A stretch of DNA of 64,000 nucleotides from Amoebidium appalachense (taxonomy: Eukaryota; Ichthyosporea): positions 10,850,001-10,914,000 of the forward strand of contig CAVNZM010000001.1 in NCBI GenBank assembly GCA_963693365.1. Direction: 5' to 3'. Positions within the stretch are counted from its first letter, which is position 1. Each line of letters starts with the position of its first letter. The notes beneath the pieces are model-generated. The model was not told where the DNA came from and made no database searches. It saw nothing but the letters and a program-made list of their open reading frames with translations. A program made the translations under genes and the position numbers. Below are positions 41,893 through 64,000 of the stretch, one piece after another.

Positions 41893-42992
41893 GGTCCTCA
41901 CCTGAATCGGGTGAGTCTGCACCATCCTGCTCCTCAGGGGATTCGTCTACGGCTGGTGCACCTATACGGTATAGTGTTTTTGCGCATGTGCGTGTGTGTG
42001 GGGGTGTGCGTGGTGGAGGGGGTGGGGGTGGGGTGGGGATGGGGGGGGGGGGGGGGGGAGGGGGGGGGGATTGGCCGTGAGGAACTGTTTGACATATTAT
42101 GAGATAGCATGAAGGGTTTGCTAATGGGGTAGACTATTTGTAGGAGAGACAGATTGTCGCTGAGAGAAACACACATAATGAAGGGTTAGTGTTGGTGGGT
42201 GGTGGGATGGGATGTGGGTATGTTTTTTTTTTGTTTTGTTTTTTTTTTTTTGGGGGGGGGGGGGGGGAGAATACAGACACAACATACAAGTAAACGAGGT
42301 ACAGGATTCTAGGGTGTGTTTCCATGATTTTGGGCCATAACAAAGTCCAGCGGTTTGCGGGTCTATTGAATGACGATGTGGACTGAGAAGACACCTTGAA
42401 GGTGTTTGTGAGACTTGTGACTCGTGCCGGGCATAATTTTAAGTGCATGTATGTCTAGGGGTGTTGAGGGTTGAGGAGAGAGTTGAGGGGGGAAAGGGGG
42501 TGGAGGGGGGGGGGGGGGGGGGGTGGGGGGTGGGGGTGGGGGTGGTGGTGGGGGGGGGGGGGGGGGGGGGGGGGAGGGGGGAGGAAGGTTTTAAAAACTT
42601 AGTACTAAAGTCGATGCAGTCTCCACATCTATTTATGAAACAGAACTCCACAACAGTTACCATAGTAAAGTATACAGTAACAGCCGATATGTTAACGGAT
42701 TCTGCTTCAATCATGTTGAAGGAAGTGATCTCGAAGGATACAAGGGGAGGAGAGTGGGAGAATGGAAGTAGGACGGGTACGGTGTGTGTATGAGGGTGTA
42801 GGGGTTTAAAGTGAATATGGGCGGGTCACGGTGGGGGGGGGGGGGGGGGGGGGGGCGAAGGGTGGGGGGAGGGGGGGGGGGGGGGGTTTGAGAAAGGCAG
42901 GAGGAAGGGGGGAGGGGGGAGAAAGAGGGGGAGGGGGGGGGGTGAGGGTGGGGGGGAAGGGGTTTGTGGGGGGGGGGGGGGGGGGGTGGGGT

Positions 42993-43029
<37 letters not shown>

Positions 43030-43434
43030 CTTCGCCGGTTCGGGGATGGCCTCGGGGTTGTAGCTGTCGGTGGGGTTGACAATTATTAGAACAATTTCAC
43101 CCTTCTTGGCGTTTGAGTACGGGCTTGGATTCTTCCACTCTGCCAAGCGTGCCCGTTTCCCAGGGCCCCGGTACGCCCCTGAGCATGGTGCTTTGAAGGG
43201 CTTGTCCTGCCGCAAGCTGGGCAGCGGATCCTCAATCGGCTCCGGCTCGACAGCCACCTGTTTGGTATGTATTGGTTAGTTATTAAAGGGGAAATGCGCG
43301 TCATGCAAACTTCTATAAAATTGACCATGTCATTGTGCAACCGTACCTAACAGCACATACCAGGGCAGGGTGGGTCACGTTGTGTGTATGAGGGTGTTTG
43401 TGTGTTTGAAGGAAGGGGGGGGGGGGGGGGGGGG

Positions 43435-43465
<31 letters not shown>

Positions 43466-44072
43466 GGTTGCCGGTTCTAGGACGGTATTGGCCTTACACA
43501 AGTCATGCAAATCATGTCCTTCAATGAGTTCATTTGTTCAATAGTGTTCCTAACTGATTGCAAATGTATGCGAGTGTGTGTTTGTGTCTACGTGTGTGTG
43601 TTGTGTGTATGTGCGTGTGTGTGCGTGTGCGTGTGTGTGTGTGCGTGTGTGTGCGTGTGTGTGTGTGTGTGCGTGTGTACCTGTTCTGGTTCTGCTCCTC
43701 CAGCCTGGGCCAACTCTCTCTTTCGGTGTATGAATTCTAGGGTTCTTGTTAGATCAAACGATCCCCGTGTGTTAGGGCTGTAGCCAGCTCCCACAGTTTT
43801 ATTCTCCTTTCGGCCAGGATGTACATCTCAAATAAAAGTGTTCGTGACTCCCGAACCTGGTCAATCGAGTACGGGTGCAATTCCAAACATCTGCCCTTTG
43901 AGCAACACCTTGAAGTTCGGGTCGATGCGGCCAACTCTATGTTTTCGTCAGAAAGGGCTGTGTCTCGCCTTTTCATGCGTGTTGTCTGTGCACCGGGAGG
44001 TCGTTTCTGACCCGAGTACTTCCTGGCGGGCTTGAGCACCACCCTTTGCACGTTCGCCAAACTTAAAGCCAT
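40292..44072 (-). CDS. Unrecognised multi-exon protein (incomplete model)
   Basis: Supported minus-strand exons: A 44072-43681 (ATG start), B 43257-43030, C 41952-41902, D 41179-41033, and possible terminal exon E 40578-40292 (TAA). Exon A encodes a basic N-terminus, then a Cys cluster (RCCSKGRCLEL), then a helical stretch. Exon B ends with NPEAIPEPAK. Exons C and D are acidic Ser/Asn/Asp-rich. B ends in phase 0 but C enters in phase 1, so at least one exon between 43.0 and 42.0 kb is missing from the model. Exon A needs one extra G at the G4 run (43763-43766, C on the + strand) to stay in frame to its donor at 43680. I do not recognise the family. The Cys cluster recalls N-termini of some transposon-derived proteins, which is only a suggestion. 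Confidence 0.5.
43030..43257 (-). CDS. Exon B of the unrecognised minus-strand gene
   Basis: A 228-nt exon, phase 0 in and out, bounded by CCAAACAG and GTCCCCCC. It encodes 76 residues of ordinary composition, including GKRARLAEWKNPSPYSNAKK and EIVLIIVNPTDSYNPE. The intron starts with an exceptionally long C-rich tract (coding strand). No domain recognised. Confidence 0.6.
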
Positions 44073-44275
44073 TGCGTTGATTAGGCTATATCATGGTACT
44101 CACCCAAGGACCACTGTACACAATGTACTACAACACATGTCTGATTGTGGCGCGGTCGTGAGTGTATCCCGCTTTTATATGACATGCATTGTACTGCATG
44201 CGCCAATAGGAATTCTCCCTCGTTGGGCGATGGTTTTTCGCTGTTCAACATGGTTCTTTTATGGCGGCGTCTCGT

Positions 44276-44929
44276 GAGGTTGATATCGAGGGTAAACTTT
44301 GAAAGTACGCAAACATTAACGTACAACCTTTATCAGTCGTCATCTACCGTGTGTACATACGGGGTGCATACTGTACGCCGCATGTACATTACACAAAAAT
44401 ATTGACAGTATGCGCCTGTGATAGTTTGCGTTGTTCAGGGGCCCGGGGGGGGGGGGGGGGGGGGGGGGAGGGGGGGGGGGAGGGGGGGGGGGGGGGGGAG
44501 AGGGGGGGGGGGGGGGGTGTATGATCTCTACTGCAAGACGAAACCGGGTTACGGAACGATCTTGGTTTAGCAGCGTTAGCATAAATCACCTCGTTCTCCG
44601 GGCTCTGGTAGTCCGCGATCGACATCTAAACACGCGTGATCAGGTGTCATTTCGAGGAATATGGTATGTCCAATAGGAACGCAGCAGTATCATACGACTT
44701 AATGGTGCTGGCGCACGTGCACCGAAAATCGGAGTTAGCATATGCCGCACATGTACATGGTCGTCGATCGAGTGGCCCGGGGCCGCCAAGTCTCATGAGG
44801 TTATCGAGCGTAAACTTTGGGAGTACGCAAACATTAACGTACAACCTTGATCAGTCGTCATCTACTGTGTGTACATATGGGGCCCGGGTGCATACTGTAC
44901 GCCACATGTACATTATACAAAAATATTTC
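44276..44929. repeat. About 125-bp direct repeat pair
   Basis: 44276-44402 and 44799-44929 share about 90% identity. Both contain GTACGCAAACATTAACGTAC, CAGTCGTCATCTAC and a GTACATTA.ACAAAAATATT end. They are about 525 bp apart, with a G-run block between them. Tandem duplication upstream of the minus-strand gene; may include promoter sequence. Confidence 0.75.
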
Positions 44930-44952
44930 GCCTCAGTGTAAACACACGATAT

Positions 44953-44987
<35 letters not shown>

Positions 44988-45540
44988 GAAGGGAGGGAGA
45001 AGAGAGAAGGCTTTGAGGGAATCGAAGGGAGACCTGAGGATGGAAGGAAGGGACTCTGAGAGAGGGCGGGAGGGAAAGGGGAGAGGGGGGGAAAGTGAAC
45101 TTCGAGAGAGACTGGGAGGGAGAGGGAAGGAGGGGGGGGAAATGAGATACTGAGGGAGGGAGACTTGGACTGGCCAAGGGCCGTGACCAGAGGACTTGAT
45201 AGAGCTTTGGCCTGGGGACTCCTAGGAAGGGGGGGGGGGGGGGGGGAGGGGGGGGGGAGGGGGCGGGGAGAGCCTCGGACTCTGAGGCTGACGGAGAAAG
45301 GGATGAGAGAGAGAGAGAGAGAGACGCAAGGGAGAGGGGGAGACAGAGAAAGAATGAGGGAGGGAGAGGGGGAGGGGGAGACGGAGAAAGAGTGAGAGAG
45401 GGAGATGGAGAGGGAGAGGGGGGGGGGGGAGGGGGGAGAGAGCGAGAGAGAGACTGAGAGAGAGAGAGTGTGTGTGTGTGTGAGAGAGAGCTTGGAGAGA
45501 GAGATGGGTAGATATATAAATATATATATGATATATACAC

Positions 45541-45587
45541 TATATATATATATATATACCGCCATATGTATATATAAGCCTTATTAG

Positions 45588-45619
<32 letters not shown>

Positions 45620-45627
45620 ATACCGCC

Positions 45628-45690
<63 letters not shown>
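45541..45690. repeat. (TA)n and (GA)n compound array
   Basis: TA repeats at 45541-45558, 45590-45616 and 45638-45668 are separated by two copies of CCGCCATATGTATATA. (GA)n follows. A wider AG-rich block spans about 44990-45800. No gene. Confidence 0.85.
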
Positions 45691-45692
<2 letters not shown>

Positions 45693-45827
45693 TGGAGGGA
45701 GAAAGGGAGAGAGACTCTGAGACAGAAAGAGAGAGAGAGAGAGAGGAGAGAGAGAACTTGAGGAGGAGACTGTAGGATGAGACCCTGGAGGGAGCAGGGG
45801 AGGAAGTGTGGGGGGGGGGGAACCTTG

Positions 45828-46079
45828 GATCGAACCACAGAATGTGCTCACATGAGTTTCCTTTTTATTTTCAATACGGATATGTTGGTTTTATTGAACG
45901 GAAAACTTCTTACGATTCTGTCTCCCCTGGTCTCTTATGGGAAAAGCTTGCTGCACGGGGTGTACCACACTGCATTGGTGTTTTGTTAGAAGCACTCTTG
46001 TCTCAAACGTGTTACAATGTGCCCCATTAGGAAACAGTGCCAGTCTAGCTTCACTGTCAGACTGGGCCGGGGTGGGCGT

Positions 46080-46123
<44 letters not shown>

Positions 46124-46228
46124 AGGGGAAGGGGGGGGAGGGGGGGGGGGGAGGGGGGGGGGGGGGGACCTTGGATCGAGCCACAGAATGTGTTCACATG
46201 AGTTTTCTTTTTATTTTCAATACGGGCG
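45828..46228. repeat. Direct repeat pair beside G runs
   Basis: ACCTTGGATCGA.CCACAGAAT followed by GTG.TCACATGAGTTT and TTTTTATTTTCAATACGG occurs at about 45831-45882 and 46168-46227, each time immediately after a G run. About 60 bp, about 340 bp apart. Confidence 0.7.
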
Positions 46229-46496
46229 TGAATGGCTTGACATTGTCCTGCAAATACTTATCACACCTGGCACCCAACACTACAAGTGGGCATCAGCACA
46301 GGTTACGTTTGTAAAACAGGCCAACCGCTATTTAGTAATGGGAATGCAATGTAAATCCGAAACCTAGTAACACAAATCGCCTTTCCACAAAGATATGGTG
46401 GTACAGTGAAAACATAAAGAACAGGGAGCACACAAGCCATTATATACCAACAGACCATTTCGTGAAGTCCAAAACCAACATCCAACACTAAACGAG

Positions 46497-46660
46497 TCAG
46501 TACAACCTAGAGCACTGTGCAATCATTCCTAGCTGCAGGTAAGCCTGAAGTTCATCGGCGGCCTCCAGATAGTCTGCACGGGCACTACGTATGCGAGCGT
46601 CGTGCGTGGATGCAATGACAATTGTGTTAACGGTATCCACAATCTCCCTCGCAATCTCCC
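46497..46660 (-). CDS. Orphan terminal exon, about 50 codons
   Basis: A minus-strand frame ending in TGA at 46497 encodes a strongly helical, ordinary-looking segment (REIVDTVNTIVIAS ... ADYLEAADELQAYLQLGM). Its 5' boundary lies at or just beyond a long G run (coding strand), and I cannot place a convincing acceptor or upstream exon. Could be the 3' end of a gene disrupted by the duplications at 46.9-47.9 kb. Confidence 0.35.
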
Positions 46661-46883
46661 CCCCCCCCCCCCCCCCTCCCCCCCCCCCCCAAAAAATGTA
46701 TGGCCTTTGGACGGACGTACCCCCCCCCCACACACACACACGCACACACCCCAACACCCAACACACATACACACACAAAACCATGTACACATGTGTACAC
46801 CAGCCCACACACACACACACACACACACGAACACGAACATGCACATTCGCTCACACGCTTCCACCCACACTCGTACGTGCCAT

Positions 46884-47768
46884 CGCAATGTTGCAATGTT
46901 ACATATAAAGACAGTGCACGCGACATCTTGAACACACACGCCATCCAAAGTGGTGTGACCGGCATAAATTGATTTTTATGCCCAGTTATCAAATTTGATT
47001 GGCAAACCCGCTATCTCGAATGTTTGCCTGATGCTCTTCCATATGGAATGTTCGCGTGCTGCGGGCTTCTTTCGATTGGGCTGTTACTCTACACGCAAGA
47101 TTACAACATGTTTCCACATGAACCAGAATCTACGGTGGATTACCAGAGTCCCCTGCACCATGATAACGCGTCTCGCCGGCTGGCGTCCCTGTGAAAAGCC
47201 TCCCCCCCCTCCCCCCCCCCCCCCCCCCCCTCCCCAATGATCTTCCTATTGTTTAAGGACCATGTTTCCTCGTCCCGCTAGTACTATTACATAGAGTACT
47301 ATTACATAGCAACATTTACTTTCCATTCTACATAATTTTAATCCATTCAACAACGAAGTCCATACACCTGTGTCCTCGCAATGTCATGGCAATCCAGCCC
47401 CCCCCACATATAAACACAGCGCACGCGATACCTTGAATGGAGCGCATAAATTGTGCGTCATTTTTCTTATGTCCCGTTAAAATATTTTTTATGGCCCGTA
47501 AGTGAATGGAGCGCATAAATTGTGGGCCATTTTTCTTATGTCCCGTTATAATGATTTTTATGGCCCGTTATCAAATTTGATTGGCAAACCCGCTATCTTG
47601 AATGTTTGCCTGATGCTCTTCCATATAGAATGTTCGCGTGCCGCGGGTTTTTTCCGATTGGACTGTTACTTTCCACGCACGTTTCCACATCAAGCAGAGT
47701 CTCCGGCGGACTACCAGAGCCCACGTCACCATCATAACGCGCCCAGTCGGCTCGCGTCGCTGTGAAAG

Positions 47769-47815
<47 letters not shown>

Positions 47816-47985
47816 TTTCCCCCCCCGCACCATACAAAATCAAATGAGTGATATCCCTATTGTTCCAGGGCCACGTTTCCTTCTCCCGCTAGTACTATGA
47901 CATAGAGTGCTATTACATAGCAACATTTACTTTCAATTATACATACTTTTAATCCGAAGTCCATACATCTGTGTGGTCGCAAGTT
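46884..47985. repeat. Tandem duplication of a 500-600-bp unit
   Basis: Sequence from about 46978-47360 (TTATCAAATTTGATTGGCAAA ... GTCCATACACCTGTGT) recurs at about 47559-47972 with about 85-90% identity. Both copies contain an internal C run at the same place (47201-47230 and 47769-47815). A sub-repeat GAATGGAGCGCATAAATTGTG occurs twice at 47438 and 47503. No coding potential recognised. Confidence 0.75.
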
Positions 47986-48388
47986 GTGGAATGCCCGCAT
48001 GACGCGGGCCTCTAACGATTGGATAAAAACATAAGAAACTCAAGCAGCGCCAAGGAATGTTCGCCTGACACGGCCCGCAAATGATTGACGGAGTGCTCTC
48101 TCTATTCAGTCGGGGCGTCCTCTAATTAGGGGATCACACAAAACACATGTTATCAACATCTTTGGGCCGCTCGACCTGGCATGCGGGACTCTCAAAGTCC
48201 ACATGTGCATACAAACGCCCCCCCCCCCCCCCCCCCCCTTCCACCCTCCCAAAACAATACACACATTACACCCATCCACCCCACTTGGGTTTGAATTGTA
48301 CATACGTAGTTATAGAAGATTTCTACGAACTCCCTTTAGATAACATGTACAAACATTGCGTGACCCGCGCGCGCGGTTGTTCATGCAT

Positions 48389-62658
<14,270 letters not shown>

Positions 62659-63118
62659 TAAATGCTACCTTCACAACACTGTGACTCTGCCGGCACCTAC
62701 GTTTTATTTGGTTATGGGCTTCAAGTTCCAGACACGCTATTGAGGTAGCAGGCTTGCACACCCTCCTACTTCCTAAGCAGTGGTCTTGGAAAGCCAACGA
62801 GCATTCCTGCTAAAACCCTGTTTAGTATTATAAGTGTAGTAAATGAATAGATAGGCACTTCGTGTTTCGCGCACACACTGAATTCGTTTCGCACTCGCGT
62901 GCTGGCCCCACTCGCTCACTGGCCTAGTTTTTCCCCGCCGCACTAGCGGGCCAAGGGAATGTCGTGTTACTCGAGTAGGTCATGCCATATAGCCCATAAT
63001 GTGAGGGTAGATTCATTTTTGGCGTAGCCGATGCGGGGGCGGAGTCATTGCCGTAGGTAGACGAGGGTTGTAATATTAACTTCACGTTCCAGTCAAGTTA
63101 GCGACGTTCCAGCGAAAA
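62659..63118. other. 3' flank of the multidomain gene
   Basis: Unique sequence after the AATAAA hexamer. No exon, RNA gene or repeat was recognised. Confidence 0.5.
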
Positions 63119-63660
63119 ATGGCAGCAACAAACAAGAACGAGAAGCTCGGGTTCACTCTCTCCGGGACTGAAAACCCGCACAATCCGAGCCTGCCAGCGA
63201 GCGTTTTAATGCCATGGTCGACCGTTTTGCAATTGAAACCACAACAGAAAACACAAGATTCGAACCTCTTAAACTCGAGGACATGATTTCTGAAACTTTA
63301 AACTTCGCAAATCCAAAACAAAAGACACACTAAACCTCATTCTGTGCGAAGTCCGAAAAGCCAGCAAGACACCCGACCCCAATCCTCCCCAAACCCCAAC
63401 AGACCCAACCTTGAAGGAACTCTCCCTCCAACGAAACATGTCAACTTTGCACATTCATAGTGACCTTTATCACCGAAACTACTGTCATCACCACCACCGA
63501 AATTTATGCTACTGCCCCCACCACCATATCACCACTGAAACAGCCATCACCACCACCACCAACGACACGAAAACTTCGGAAGAAGGGTTTGTCGACTCGG
63601 GGGAACTTTGATCCTGAGGGAGTTCTTGAACTGCGGGCACACGTACGGTTTTATCGTCAC
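63119..63660 (+). pseudogene. Decayed ORF with frameshifts (possible retroelement ORF1)
   Basis: From ATG at 63119 (MAATNKNEKLGFTLSG) the frame stops after 55 codons. Protein-like sequence continues in other frames as RFNAMVDRFAIETTTENTRF ... DMISETLNFANPK, then DTLNLILCEVRKASKTPDPN. At least two frameshifts are needed to join them. The charged, coiled-coil-like composition recalls ORF1 proteins of non-LTR elements, but no reverse transcriptase is visible and the assignment is weak. Confidence 0.35.
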
Positions 63661-64000
63661 CTAACCAATCGAATCGGCTAGACTCGGTCCACCATGATAT
63701 GCAACCAATCAGTTCGGAAATACGTGTGCCAGGATGTTTTGCCTTTCGATTCCCGCGCGTGCGTTTTGACCCCACCTTGAGGCAATTTTTAAAACAATTA
63801 AACAGCCATTCAGTGAAAAGGCTCGAAGCGAAGCAAATTTGATTTCTTTGCATGATTTTGATGCAATCGCTGACAATTCATTGATAACGTCATGCATAAC
63901 GTCATTCATTCCCGCTCGAATTCAAACCTCTGTACGGCCATCTCGACCGTTCAGTACGGGTACCGGACTCCTCCGTGTGTCTTATGTCTGTCTGTTTACT
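63661..64000. other. Window end, nothing recognised
   Basis: AT-rich unique sequence with no supported coding or structural feature. Confidence 0.4.

Overview
This window is eukaryotic nuclear DNA. Genes are split by many spliceosomal introns, and introns and spacers are packed with (CA)n/(GT)n, (CT)n/(GA)n and very long C or G homopolymers (up to 68 C). The proteins point to an opisthokont, most likely a unicellular holozoan or another animal relative. There is an MLX-type bHLH-zipper factor with the MLX C-terminal dimerisation domain, a complete cytoplasmic dynein intermediate chain, and C2H2 zinc fingers. The species cannot be fixed from sequence alone. All exon models were read by hand from splice signals and frame continuity. 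No transcript data were available.

Layout. (1) 1.1-7.3 kb, + strand: a C2H2 zinc-finger gene in at least six exons, with its 5' end missing. (2) 7.3-14.5 kb: non-coding, with giant GT and CT arrays and a 225-bp hAT-type MITE. (3) 14.5-16.0 kb, +: an intronless MLX-like gene. (4) 16.0-19.5 kb: spacer. (5) 19.5-32.0 kb, -: cytoplasmic dynein intermediate chain in 14 exons. The exon phases close exactly to 594 codons, and one acceptor lacks AG. (6) 32-40 kb: mostly non-coding, with a 950-bp hAT-type non-autonomous element, a perfect 22-bp hairpin and a 1-kb GA satellite. (7) 40.3-44.1 kb, -: an unrecognised multi-exon gene. (8) 44-48.3 kb: tandem duplications and one orphan 3' exon. (9) 48.4-62.7 kb, +: a gene of about 23 exons and about 2,138 codons. 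(10) 62.7-64 kb: spacer and a decayed ORF.

The most remarkable locus is region 9. One continuous set of splice phases links, in order: an Fe(II)/2-oxoglutarate dioxygenase-like domain; a disordered NLS-bearing segment with a duplicated exon; a ParB-like domain; a permuted amino-methyltransferase-like domain; an OTU-type cysteine protease; and a duplicated C-terminal domain of unknown function. A putative nucleic-acid oxidase, DNA-binding/ParB module, DNA methyltransferase and deubiquitinase in one protein suggests a DNA- or chromatin-modifying system. It may derive from a mobile element. The function is inferred from motifs only.
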